From Hymenobacter siberiensis (GTDB taxonomy: Bacteria; Bacteroidota; Bacteroidia; Cytophagales; Hymenobacteraceae): DNA of 64,000 bases. The stretch spans positions 62,001-126,000 of the forward strand of contig NZ_JAHLZZ010000002.1 in assembly GCF_018967845.1 (NCBI RefSeq). Direction: 5' to 3'. The position numbers and the translations under genes are program-made. Shown in pieces: positions 16,748 through 25,702 of this stretch. Under the pieces are notes generated by a model. The model ran no database searches and was not told the DNA's origin. It worked only from the letters and a program-made list of their open reading frames with translations. Every line of letters starts with the position of its first letter. Position 1 is the stretch's first letter.

Positions 16748-17738
16748 TGGTTCACTAAAGTACTCAAGGAGCCAAGACTGGCTTTTAAGTAAGGGGCCTC
16801 TCAGAATACAGAAAAATAACACGCTAAAGGACGGATGTAGCGCGCGACCCCGGAGATGCGCTGGCACCGGGAAACCTCGTTCACCCCACGCTGGCCCGCA
16901 CCCGGGGGCTGCTCGGCGGCAGCAGACATGAAGGTGGCTAAAAAGCAAAATCAGTACCGCAAACTTCGACGTGCAAAGTGTAGGACAAATGAATAAATAA
17001 ATCATTGTATCCCTCATAAGACATTCATTTCATGGGCATTAATCTTGTATCCTCATACGGTTGGCATCGCCAGCCGGTGCCCATCGCCTCCGGGTGAAAC
17101 TGGCCTTCCGGGAGCAGTATTTTAAGTAGTAGATACTTCGATGTCCGGCATGCTTTTTTGCGGAATTTCCTTATTGTACCTCGTGCCTCCGAACCTGAGA
17201 ATAGCACGTGCTCAGACTCTCATGCGGACTAATTCGTGGCGCCCCAGTCCACCTGCAGGCGCGCCCCAGCCCACCAACTATACCCACTGGGGTCTGGACG
17301 AGGGCACCTGTATCCCCCATTCCTACGGCCCCGCCCAAGCCGTTTTCAACGAAGCCGAAGCCACCCCGGGTTACGCCCCCACCGGCGATACGGAGTGGAA
17401 CCTGCGATACACGCCCCTTTTCGGGGTCGGTAGCCGCCAGCGGCGGCGCGCCACCATCGCCCAAAACCGGGAAGGTAGCAGTGCCGCCGGCACGCGGGCA
17501 CAAAGCCCAGGTGCCTTCCGGGTAGGCGCGGCCCGCGAGCTACCGGCCAGCCTGGCCACGAAGCGCCCGGCCCGTTCGATGCGCCGTTCGTGGCCGCGCG
17601 CCTGGACGTGACCAGGCGGGTCATCTGCATTCCGATGGTATTGATTTTCCTCAAAGGCACACTGCTGTAGCCAGCAAGTAACCGGGTGCCGTCCAACGGG
17701 CACCCTTACCTGCTCCACTCATTTCCCAATCAACCTTT
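16748..17738. other. Long stretch without an identifiable gene
   Basis: No gene recognised on either strand. A plus-strand open frame at 17141-17611 (ending in low-complexity Arg-rich sequence) and a plus-strand tail near 17560-17670 reading FDAPFVAARLDVTRRVICIP look partly coding but have no family match that I know. They may be decayed sequence between the xylA scrap and the response regulator. Confidence 0.4.
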
Positions 17739-18416
17739 ATGCGCGTTCTGGTCATTCATTCTGAAGAAGCTTTTTGCCAGCAGCTGTACCACTTTTTGCA
17801 GCAGGCCCACTACCTGGTCGACTGTGCCGCCACTCACGCCGCCGCCGTTGAGCGGCTGGCCCGGCACGAATACGATTTTGTGCTGCTCGCCGCCGAACTG
17901 CCCGATGGCGACGGCCTGGCACTGTTGCGCGCGGCCGTGCTTGACCCAATGCAGCCGGCTTCGTTCATCGTCCTCACCGCCTCCGCCGGGGGCGTTCACC
18001 TCAAAGCCTTCGACCTGGGTGCCGACGATTGCCTGCCCAACACTGTGCTGCTGCCCGAGCTGGAACGCCGGATGCAGGCCATCGTGCGCCGCCGGTTTCG
18101 GTTGCAAGACCCTAAAATCCGGTTTGGCAACGGGTTCGTGATGGACTTGGCCGCCCACACCCTGCGCCATAATGCGTGCCCCGTGCCGCTCAGCAGCAAA
18201 CAGTTTGATTTGTTGCACTACCTGTTGCTGCACCGCGGCTATCCCCTCACGCGCCAGCAACTGGGTGCCCACGTCTGGGGCGATGATGTGGCCAGCCAAC
18301 GTGCTTCCAACTACATCGACGTGCATATCAAGAACCTGCGCAGGGCACTGGCCAGCTTTGCTTCGCCCGACTTTCTCGAAACCGTGCACAGCATCGGCTA
18401 CCGCGTGGCCGCCTGA
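17739..18416 (+). CDS. OmpR-family response regulator with degenerate receiver
   Basis: A 225-residue protein with a CheY-like N-terminal domain (1-115) and a winged-helix DNA-binding domain (about 130-225: LSSKQFDLLHYLLLHRGYPL, SNYIDVHIKNLRRAL, TVHSIGYRVA). The receiver lacks key residues. The phospho-acceptor Asp is Ala51 (YDFVLLAAELPDGDG, where family members have VLLDxxLP). The conserved Lys-Pro-Phe after GADD is replaced by Asn101-Thr-Val. Thr80 is kept. It is therefore probably not switched by phosphorylation and may act constitutively or through another signal. No histidine kinase is adjacent. It sits 120 bases before a TolC-MFP-RND efflux operon in the same direction and is its likely regulator (inference). 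Confidence 0.88.
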   Translation: MRVLVIHSEEAFCQQLYHFLQQAHYLVDCAATHAAAVERLARHEYDFVLLAAELPDGDGLALLRAAVLDPMQPASFIVLTASAGGVHLKAFDLGADDCLPNTVLLPELERRMQAIVRRRFRLQDPKIRFGNGFVMDLAAHTLRHNACPVPLSSKQFDLLHYLLLHRGYPLTRQQLGAHVWGDDVASQRASNYIDVHIKNLRRALASFASPDFLETVHSIGYRVAA

Positions 18417-18536
18417 GTTCTGCGTGGTATAGCAAGGTCTGAAATTGGTTTATGATTCTGATAATCAGTAATTAAAATATACAACGCACACCCCGGATGC
18501 AAGCCCGGCTCTTCTTAACACCGCCTTATTACTGTC

Positions 18537-20108
18537 ATGAAATCCTTCGGAACCGCCGCACTGCTGCTCGCCGTAGCCGTACTGGCCGGCCCTGCCGCGG
18601 CCCAGCGCCCGGCTACTACCACGCCCTCCTCCAGCATGAGCCGGCCCCCGGGTGGTACGCCCAATAACACCCCGGCCCAAATGCCTGGGCAACCTACTCC
18701 CGGCTACGGGCCGGCCGGCCGGCCATCAACACAACCGAAGCAGCCCAGTCAAACCAACAGTGGGACTGCTGCAAACTCCGCTTCGCCATCGCCCTACGGG
18801 CAGTATCCGGCAATGCCTGGGGTACTGCCTACCGGGGTGCCCATGAGTGCGACGCCTGGCCCCACCGATACGCTGCACGTCGACCTGGACCAGGCCCTGG
18901 CCCTGTTTATTCAGCGCAACTACAATTTGATTGCCCAACGCTTCAACGTGAACCTGGCTCAGGCAGCGGTGATTCAATCCGGGCTGCGGGATAATCCCAA
19001 TATTTCGGTGGGGGCCAACGCCTACAACCCCGCCATCAAAACCCTGTTTCCGTTTGGTGCCAAACACGGTGCCGACGTGCCCGAAAACAATGGCAACGCC
19101 ACGGGCAACACGGTGAACATTCAGGTGCAGCAGCTCATAAATCTGTCGCACTCACGCGCCAAGCTCGTGCAGCTGAGCAGCACCAACGCCGAGGTGCAGC
19201 AGGCCGCTTTTGAGGATTTGATGCGCACGGGGCGCTACCAGCTGCTGCAGACGTTTTACAACGTTATTGCGGAACGGCGGCGGCTCCTGTTGCTGCAGCA
19301 GCAGCGCGACCAGCTCGACCGCCTGCTCGTCGGCTTTCAGGAGCAGCTGCGACTGGGCACCGTGGCCGGCTTTGAGGTGACGCGCCTGGAGCTGGAGCGC
19401 GAAAGCCTGGAAAAAGACCACTCGGACCAGCTGGTGCAGCTGGGCGGCGATGAGGCGGCGCTACGGGTTTTTCTGGCCACGCCGGGCACCACGTTTGTAG
19501 CGCCCGAGGGGCAACCGCTGCTGCCCGACCCGCCGGCCACGCTGCCCACGCGGGCCGACCTCACCACGCTGGCGTACCAGGCCCGTCCCGACCTGCGCGC
19601 CGCCACCCGCCAGACCACTTATGCGCAGCAAAACCTCCGGCTCCAGAAGGCGCTGGCAGTGCCCAAGGTAGCGGTGGGAGCCTCCTACGCTTCGTACGGC
19701 AGTACTTACGCCAATTTTTACATGCTGCAGGCCGCTATGGATGTGCCCGTGTTCAATCGCAACCAGGGCAACGTGCAGGCGGCGCAGGTGGGCATTCAGC
19801 AGAGTGGCAATGTGCTGAGCCAGGTGAACCTACAGGTGGAGCAGGACGTGGCCGCCGCCGTGGAGCAGCTGCAGCACGCCACGGATTTGCGCCGCCGCGT
19901 GACCCCGCGCTTCGTGGCCAGCATTCAGGATGTGAGCCGCAACGCCACCCGCGACTACCAGCTGCGCCTGATTGATTTGGTGAGCTTTATCGACAAAATC
20001 CGGGCTTACAAAGATGCCCAGATGCACCTCATCGACGTGGGCAACCGCCTGGAGCTAGCCAAGCAGCAAGTCAACTACGTCACGAATACCCCGGTTTTTA
20101 CCAATTAA
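18537..20108 (+). CDS. TolC-family outer membrane efflux protein
   Basis: A 523-residue protein with a signal peptide (MKSFGTAALLLAVAVLAGPA). A Pro/Gly/Ser/Gln-rich linker of about 85 residues follows, and then two repeats of the outer-membrane efflux domain: LDQALALFIQRNYNLIAQRF near the start of the first, and RADLTTLAYQARPDLRAATR opening the second. Long coiled-coil segments such as VAAAVEQLQHATDLRRR fit the periplasmic tunnel. Length and order are normal for TolC/CusC relatives apart from the unusual linker. It forms the exit duct for the downstream adaptor (62 bases away) and RND pump. Confidence 0.88.
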   Translation: MKSFGTAALLLAVAVLAGPAAAQRPATTTPSSSMSRPPGGTPNNTPAQMPGQPTPGYGPAGRPSTQPKQPSQTNSGTAANSASPSPYGQYPAMPGVLPTGVPMSATPGPTDTLHVDLDQALALFIQRNYNLIAQRFNVNLAQAAVIQSGLRDNPNISVGANAYNPAIKTLFPFGAKHGADVPENNGNATGNTVNIQVQQLINLSHSRAKLVQLSSTNAEVQQAAFEDLMRTGRYQLLQTFYNVIAERRRLLLLQQQRDQLDRLLVGFQEQLRLGTVAGFEVTRLELERESLEKDHSDQLVQLGGDEAALRVFLATPGTTFVAPEGQPLLPDPPATLPTRADLTTLAYQARPDLRAATRQTTYAQQNLRLQKALAVPKVAVGASYASYGSTYANFYMLQAAMDVPVFNRNQGNVQAAQVGIQQSGNVLSQVNLQVEQDVAAAVEQLQHATDLRRRVTPRFVASIQDVSRNATRDYQLRLIDLVSFIDKIRAYKDAQMHLIDVGNRLELAKQQVNYVTNTPVFTN

Positions 20109-20169
20109 TCCGCGTTGGCGGCGGCTGGTTAGTAGGCGCCTCGGCACATCTTTTTTTTCTCCAATTACT

Positions 20170-21309
20170 ATGTTTTTGTCCTCCCGTTTGCTTTCGGGGC
20201 TGCTTTGTGCGGCCGTAGGAGCCGGTAGCCTCAGCGGCTGCGGTTCCAAATCGGAAGAGCTGCCCGTCAATACGAAAGACCTGAGCAGCGGCTATCGCAC
20301 CGATACGGTGCATCTGCGCTCCCCCGAGCAGGATTTGCGGTTCACCGGCAAGGTGAGCTACGACCAGAGCCGGGTGGACCGGATTTTTCCGGTCGTGAGT
20401 GGAAACGTGCTGGACGTGAACGCCGCCCTGGGCGCGCAGGTAACCCAGGGGCAGCTCCTGGCCCGCGTGCAGAGTGCCGACGTGAGCGGCTACCTCAATA
20501 CTTACAACGCGGCCAAAGCCGACCTCGCCGTGGCCGCCCGCAACGCCTCCAATACGGAGCAGCTCTACAAGTCCAGCTTCGCGTCGCAGAGCGACCTGGT
20601 GGCGGCCCGGGCGCAGCTCGAAAAGGCCCGCTCTGCCTTCCGGGGTGCCGAACAGGTGCTTAAAGTATACGGCGCTACCGGTGGCGGAGCCGCCAGCGGC
20701 AAGCCCGTGTACACGGTGAAGGCGCCCGTGAACGGCTTCGTGGTGGAGCGCAACATCAACCCCGGCATGCAGCTGCGGGCCGACAACGCGACTCCGCTCT
20801 TCACCATTTCCAACCTGACGCGGGTATGGGTGCTGATTAACGTGTACGAGTCGGATGTCGCCGTGGTGAAAGTCGGGCTGCCGGTTGTCATCACCGCGCT
20901 GGCCTATCCGGACCGCACGTTTCAGGGCAAAATCACGAACATTTCCAGCGTGGTCGACGCCGATACGCGGGTGCTGCAGGCCCGCGTGGAGCTGGATAAC
21001 CCTGGCGGCCTGCTCAAGCCCGACATGTTCTGCACCATCACCCTGAGCCAGCCCCAGGCCGGGCAGGCCCTGGCCGTAAACCCCACGGCCGTCATCTTTT
21101 CCAACGACCAGTACTTCGTCATCCGCCGCAAGGCCGGCACGCCCGCGCCTAGCCCCGAGCAAAATGCCAGCGTGGCCTACGAAGTGGTGCCGGTGAAGGT
21201 GTTGCGCTCCAGTGCGCGCTACCGCTTCGTGACCGGCGGCCTGCACGACGGCGATTTGGTGGTGACGCAGGGCAGCCTGCTGCTATACAACGACTTAAAA
21301 GGTAATTAA
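20170..21309 (+). CDS. RND efflux periplasmic adaptor (membrane fusion) lipoprotein
   Basis: A 379-residue protein with a lipoprotein signal ending LSGCGS. A barrel-sandwich/lipoyl region follows (VSGNVLDVNAALGAQVTQGQ and VKAPVNGFVVERNINPGMQL), separated by an alpha-hairpin of about 70 residues rich in Ala/Gln/Leu, then a beta-barrel domain (LTRVWVLINVYESDVAVVKV) and a membrane-proximal domain. This is the CusB/CzcB-type order. It links the TolC-like channel upstream to the CzcA-like pump downstream. No His-rich metal site is obvious. Confidence 0.88.
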   Translation: MFLSSRLLSGLLCAAVGAGSLSGCGSKSEELPVNTKDLSSGYRTDTVHLRSPEQDLRFTGKVSYDQSRVDRIFPVVSGNVLDVNAALGAQVTQGQLLARVQSADVSGYLNTYNAAKADLAVAARNASNTEQLYKSSFASQSDLVAARAQLEKARSAFRGAEQVLKVYGATGGGAASGKPVYTVKAPVNGFVVERNINPGMQLRADNATPLFTISNLTRVWVLINVYESDVAVVKVGLPVVITALAYPDRTFQGKITNISSVVDADTRVLQARVELDNPGGLLKPDMFCTITLSQPQAGQALAVNPTAVIFSNDQYFVIRRKAGTPAPSPEQNASVAYEVVPVKVLRSSARYRFVTGGLHDGDLVVTQGSLLLYNDLKGN

Positions 21310-21332
21310 TCTACTGATTCGAGATTGTCAAA

Positions 21333-21442
21333 CGGTCATGCTGAGCGCAGCCGAAGCATCTCTACCGCAGTAGTAATCCATTGCCGAGATAACGAAGCGG
21401 GCGAGATGCTTCGGCTCCGCTGCGCTGCGCTCAGCATGACCG
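21333..21442. repeat. Intergenic inverted repeat (GTCATGCTGAGCGCAGC type)
   Basis: CGGTCATGCTGAGCGCAGCC at 21333 is mirrored by GCTGCGCTCAGCATGACCG ending at 21442, with GAAGCATCTC/GAGATGCTTC pairing further in. The result is a long hairpin of about 30 base pairs with a 40-base interior. Similar half-sites occur near 41660-41690 and a related CGTCATTCCGAGCGCAGG motif at about 51994. This looks like a dispersed intergenic repeat of the genome that may also end or stabilise the adaptor transcript before the pump gene. Confidence 0.7.
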
Positions 21443-21487
21443 GCCGCTGTCTAAAGTATCCGGCCACTTACTTGACCAAAAACATCC

Positions 21488-24400
21488 ATGAATAAAATTA
21501 TCAAGGGACTCATCGGCTTTTCGCTGCGGCATCCCTACGTCATCTTTTTCATCACCGCGCTGGTGGTGGTGGCCGGGTCTGTGTCGTTCTACTACACGCC
21601 CGTGGAGGCCTATCCCGACGTGACCAATACCGAGGTGGTCATTATCACGCAGTGGCCGGGCCGCTCGGCCGAGGAAGTGGAGCGCTTCATTTCCGTCCCG
21701 ATTGAGACGGAAATGAACTCCATCACCCACAAAACGGTGATTCGCTCGATTAACCTGTTCGGGCTTTCGTTCATCAAAATTGTGTTCGAGGACGGCACCG
21801 ACAACTTCAATGCCCGCATGGAAGCGGCCCAGAAGCTGGCCAACGTGAACCTGCCCGACGGCGTGGCCGCCAACGTGCAGCCCCCCACCGGCCCCACCGG
21901 CGAGATTTATCGCTACACGCTCGTCTCCAAAACGCGCTCCGTGGCGGACCTGAAGACGCTGGAAGACTGGACCATTGAGAAAAACCTGCGCGCCGTGCCC
22001 GGCGTGGCCGACGTGGTGAGCTTCGGCGGCCGGGTCCGCACCTTCGAGGTAGCTGCCAACCCCGGCTTGCTGAGCAAATACGGCCTGACGGCGCTTGACG
22101 TGTACTCGGCGCTGCAAAAATCGAACGTGAACGTGGGTGGCGATGTGCTGCGCGAGGGCCAGCAGGCCTTCGTGGTGCGCGGCATCGGCATTGTGACCAG
22201 CGTGCCCGACATCGAGAAAATCATGATTAAAAACGTCAACGGCGTGCCCGTGCTCGTGCGGAGCATTGGCACGGTACAGGCCAGCTACCTGCCGCCGCTG
22301 GGCGTGGTGGGCCGCGACGCCAACGACGACGTGGTGGAAGGCATTGTGCTCATGCGCAAGGGCGAAAACCCCGGGGCCGTGCTGCCCGTGCTCGAAGCCA
22401 AGGTGAAAGACCTGAACGAGACCATCCTGCCCAAGGACACCAAAATCAAGGTGTTCTACGACCGCACCGAGCTCAACCAGCACACCCTGCGCACCGTGGG
22501 CGAAAACGTGGCCATGGGTATTCTGCTAGTGACCATCGTGCTGCTGCTGTTTCTGGCCGACTGGCGCACGACGGTGACCGTGGCGCTGGTTATTCCGCTG
22601 GCCCTGCTGTTTGCCTTCATTCTGATGCGCATCAAGGGCATGAGCGCCAACTTGTTGAGCATCGGGGCCATCGACTTCGGTATTATTATCGACGGAGCCG
22701 TGGTGATGGTTGAGGGCTTGTTTGTGATGCTGGCGCTCTGGGCCGCACAAGACGGCATGGAACGCTTCAACAAGCGGGCGAAGATGGGCCGCATCCTGAG
22801 CACGGGCCTGGAGATGGGCAAGTCCATCTTCACGTCCAAGCTCATCATTATCACGGCCTTCATCCCAATATTTTCCTTCCAGAAAGTTGAGGGCAAGCTT
22901 TTCTCACCGCTGGCCTACACCATCAGCTTCGCGCTGCTCGGGGCCCTGCTGCTGGCCCTCACGCTGGTGCCGGTGCTATCCAGCATCCTGCTAAACAAGA
23001 ACGTGCGCGAGCGCCACAACCCGCTCATTGAGTTCCTGAACCGGACTTACGCTCCCCTGCTCGACAAGGTGATGGCCTACCCGCGCCGGGCCATGGGCAC
23101 GGCCCTGGTGGCGCTGGTGCTGGGCGTGGGGGCCTTCCACTTCGTGGGTACCGAGTTTCTTCCTCACCTCAACGAAGGCTCGATTTACGTGCGGGCCTCC
23201 ATGCCGCTAAGCATCAGCCTGGAAGATTCGTACCACTACACCAAGCAGTTCCGGCAGGTGTTTGAGAAATATCCCGAGGTGCGGGGCGTGATTTCGCAGA
23301 CCGGCCGCCCCAACGACGGCACCGACGCCACGGGCTTCTTCAACCAGGAATTCTTCGTGGACCTGTTCCCGGCCGATGACTGGAAGCGCAAAATCTCCAA
23401 GGACGAGCTGATTGCCGAGATGCAGCACGACTTGAACCGCTTCCGCGGGGTGGACTTCAACTTCTCGCAGCCCATCAGCGACAACGTGGAGGAAGCCGTG
23501 TCGGGCGTGAAGGGCTCGCTGGCCATCAAAATCACCGGTCCTGACCTTGACCTGCTCGACAAAAAGGCCACGGCGGTGTACAACGTGATGCACAAAATCA
23601 AGGGCGTGGAAGACCTGGGCGTGTTCCGCAACCTGGGCCAACCCGAGCTGCGCATCACCCTCGACCCCGACAAAATGGCCCAGTATGGCGTGGCTGCCGC
23701 CGATGCCAACGCCGTCATCGAAATGGCCATCGGCGGCAAGGCGGTCAGCTCGGTGTTTGAAGGCGAGAAGAAGTTCGACCTGCGCCTGCGCTACGACCAG
23801 CCCTTCCGCTCGTCGGTGGAGGCCATCGGCGACCTGCTGGTGCCCACCCTGAACGGTGGCAAAATCAAGCTGGGCGAGTTGGCCGTCATTAAAAACGTGT
23901 CCGGCCCGGCCTTTATTTACCGCGAAGACAATGCCCGCTTCATCGCCGTGAAATTTTCCGTCCGGGGTCGCGACCTGGGCTCGACGGTGGCCGAGGCCCA
24001 GCAAAAAGTGGCCAAGGCCGTGCCGCTACCCGAAGGCTACCGCACCCAGTGGAACGGCGAGTTTGAAAACCAGCAGCGGGCCCAGCGCCAGCTCAGCATC
24101 GTGGTGCCGATTTCGATTCTGGCCATTTTCTTCATCCTCTTCGTGTCGTTCGGCAACGCCCTGGATTCGACGCTGGTGCTGCTCAACGTGCCCTTTGCCC
24201 TCATTGGCGGCATTGCGGCGCTGCTCATCACGGGGGTCAACTTCAGCATCTCGGCCGGCGTGGGCTTCATCGCCCTGTTCGGCGTGGCCACCCAGGACGG
24301 CGTGATTCTGGTGAACAAGTTCCGCCACAACCTGCGCGACGGCATGGACCTGGTGCCCGCCATCAAGGAGGGGGCTAAGTCGCGGCTGCGCCCGGTTATT

Positions 24401-24595
24401 ATGACGGCTCTGATGGCCTCGCTGGGCCTGCTGCCGGCCGCCCTCAGCCACGGCATCGGCTCCGAAACGCAGAAGCCGCTGGCCATCGTCGTCATCGGCG
24501 GCCTGATAACGGCCACCATTCTCTCCCTGCTGATTTTGCCCACGGTGTACGAATGGGTGTACAGCAGTAAGAGCGAGCGGGCTCGCAAGAAGTAA
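21488..24595 (+). CDS. czcA: CusA/CzcA-family heavy-metal RND efflux pump
   Basis: A 1035-residue inner-membrane proton antiporter with the usual RND plan of 12 helices and two large periplasmic loops. Helix 4 carries GAIDFGIIIDGAVVMVEG (Asp396, Asp402, Glu409), the signature of the heavy-metal (HME) subclass rather than multidrug pumps. The N-terminus (ALVVVAGSVSFYYTPVEAYP) and TQWPGRSAEEVERFISVPIE are typical of CzcA/CusA. It would export divalent or monovalent metal ions through the adaptor and TolC-like channel encoded just upstream. The exact metal cannot be told from sequence. The intergenic repeat separates it from the adaptor gene, but the spacing (178 bases) still allows one transcript. 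Confidence 0.9.
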   Translation: MNKIIKGLIGFSLRHPYVIFFITALVVVAGSVSFYYTPVEAYPDVTNTEVVIITQWPGRSAEEVERFISVPIETEMNSITHKTVIRSINLFGLSFIKIVFEDGTDNFNARMEAAQKLANVNLPDGVAANVQPPTGPTGEIYRYTLVSKTRSVADLKTLEDWTIEKNLRAVPGVADVVSFGGRVRTFEVAANPGLLSKYGLTALDVYSALQKSNVNVGGDVLREGQQAFVVRGIGIVTSVPDIEKIMIKNVNGVPVLVRSIGTVQASYLPPLGVVGRDANDDVVEGIVLMRKGENPGAVLPVLEAKVKDLNETILPKDTKIKVFYDRTELNQHTLRTVGENVAMGILLVTIVLLLFLADWRTTVTVALVIPLALLFAFILMRIKGMSANLLSIGAIDFGIIIDGAVVMVEGLFVMLALWAAQDGMERFNKRAKMGRILSTGLEMGKSIFTSKLIIITAFIPIFSFQKVEGKLFSPLAYTISFALLGALLLALTLVPVLSSILLNKNVRERHNPLIEFLNRTYAPLLDKVMAYPRRAMGTALVALVLGVGAFHFVGTEFLPHLNEGSIYVRASMPLSISLEDSYHYTKQFRQVFEKYPEVRGVISQTGRPNDGTDATGFFNQEFFVDLFPADDWKRKISKDELIAEMQHDLNRFRGVDFNFSQPISDNVEEAVSGVKGSLAIKITGPDLDLLDKKATAVYNVMHKIKGVEDLGVFRNLGQPELRITLDPDKMAQYGVAAADANAVIEMAIGGKAVSSVFEGEKKFDLRLRYDQPFRSSVEAIGDLLVPTLNGGKIKLGELAVIKNVSGPAFIYREDNARFIAVKFSVRGRDLGSTVAEAQQKVAKAVPLPEGYRTQWNGEFENQQRAQRQLSIVVPISILAIFFILFVSFGNALDSTLVLLNVPFALIGGIAALLITGVNFSISAGVGFIALFGVATQDGVILVNKFRHNLRDGMDLVPAIKEGAKSRLRPVIMTALMASLGLLPAALSHGIGSETQKPLAIVVIGGLITATILSLLILPTVYEWVYSSKSERARKK

Positions 24596-24613
24596 ATTCA
24601 AACAGTTAATTAT

Positions 24614-24661
24614 ACTCATCGCGAGGTAGGGTACGACCCCGTACCCTACCTCGCGATGAGT
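24614..24661. terminator. Perfect 21-base-pair hairpin after czcA
   Basis: ACTCATCGCGAGGTAGGGTAC at 24614-24634 pairs perfectly with 24641-24661 around a GACCCC loop. It follows the pump stop codon by 18 bases and precedes the next start by 14. A T-run is lacking, so it may be a strong RNA stability element rather than a simple terminator. Confidence 0.6.
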
Positions 24662-24675
24662 GCAAGCCTTCTGCT

Positions 24676-25638
24676 TTGCTGCATCGCACCATTCGCCTGA
24701 TTGCCTGCCTTGGAAGTACCGTCGTGACTTTTGGCCGCGCACCAGTGGCTGCTCAAACGCTGCCACCAGTCACGGTATTGACCGACCCGATTACCCCCCA
24801 GGATGGCCTCAATTCGGCACGGCTGGTGGGCGTCGTGGTGGGCACAACGGTACTATACGCCCTCAGCACCTACCTGTTGGGCAAAACGTGGTACACCAAG
24901 CGCGTCCCCTTCCACTACTTTAACGACAATAACGAGTGGCTGCAAATGGATAAGGTGGGCCACGCCACCACGACCTACGCCATTAGCCGGGGCGAATACG
25001 AGCTGTTTCGTTGGAGCGGCGTGCCCGACCGGACTGCGGCACTTACTGGCGGGGCTATCGCGCTGCTATTTCAGAGCACGATTGAAGTGTTCGACGGCCA
25101 TTCCGAAGGCTGGGGGTTTTCGAAGGGCGACATGGCGGCTAATGCGGCCGGAGTGGCTCTGTTTGTGGGCCAGCAAGTGGGCTTGGGCCAGCAACCCCTG
25201 AGCCTTCGCTATGGCTTCCGGAGCAGTATTTACCCGCAGTACCGGCCGGAATTGCTGGGCCGCCGCCGTTTTGCGCAACTGCTGAAAGACTACAATGGCC
25301 AGCAGTACTGGCTGTCGGTGAATGTAGCGAGCGTGCTGCCCGTAGGCCCCTCTTTTCCGCGCTGGCTGAACCTCGACCTGGGCTACAGTGGCAGTGGGAT
25401 GACCGGGGGTAGCGCCAACCCGCCGCTATACGGGGCCGATGGCCGCCCCCTCGTTTTCCGGCGCGTGCGCCAGTTCTACCTGGCCCCTGACTTCGACCTG
25501 GCTCGGCTGGCACCCGTTGGTTCCACCGGTCATATGCTGCTAGGTGCCAGCCAGTTTCTAAAGCTGCCAACCCCATCCCTGGAATTTAATCCGCGCGACG
25601 GCTGGCGCTGGCACCCGCTCCGGGCGGCCGCCGATTAA
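24676..25638 (+). CDS. DUF2279 family protein (YfiM-like)
   Basis: A 320-residue protein starting at a TTG (24676), with a likely signal peptide ending around APVAAQ. The core matches DUF2279: WYTKRVPFHYFNDNNEWLQM, DKVGHATTTYAISRGEYELF, and DGHSEGWGFSKGDMAANAAG, whose conserved His/Asp/Glu residues suggest a metal or catalytic site in a small membrane-associated fold. The C-terminal half has barrel-like alternation. Function of the family is unknown. The hairpin directly upstream and the non-ATG start suggest modest translation. Confidence 0.75.
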   Translation: MLHRTIRLIACLGSTVVTFGRAPVAAQTLPPVTVLTDPITPQDGLNSARLVGVVVGTTVLYALSTYLLGKTWYTKRVPFHYFNDNNEWLQMDKVGHATTTYAISRGEYELFRWSGVPDRTAALTGGAIALLFQSTIEVFDGHSEGWGFSKGDMAANAAGVALFVGQQVGLGQQPLSLRYGFRSSIYPQYRPELLGRRRFAQLLKDYNGQQYWLSVNVASVLPVGPSFPRWLNLDLGYSGSGMTGGSANPPLYGADGRPLVFRRVRQFYLAPDFDLARLAPVGSTGHMLLGASQFLKLPTPSLEFNPRDGWRWHPLRAAAD

Positions 25639-25702
25639 CGCGCGGTATCGCGGTCTAAATACGCCAGTACTGCTTCCTATAAATTTCTTCTCCTGCCATC
25701 CA

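Noticed and set aside
18458..18468. Small palindrome CTGAT-A-ATCAG upstream of the TolC gene
   Set aside because: Five-base arms arise easily by chance in AT-rich DNA; not enough to claim a binding site for the response regulator.
21431..22483. A 350-residue minus-strand open frame with many His residues
   Set aside because: Antisense shadow of the CzcA gene; the His richness comes from complementary Val/Met codons, not from a metal-binding protein.
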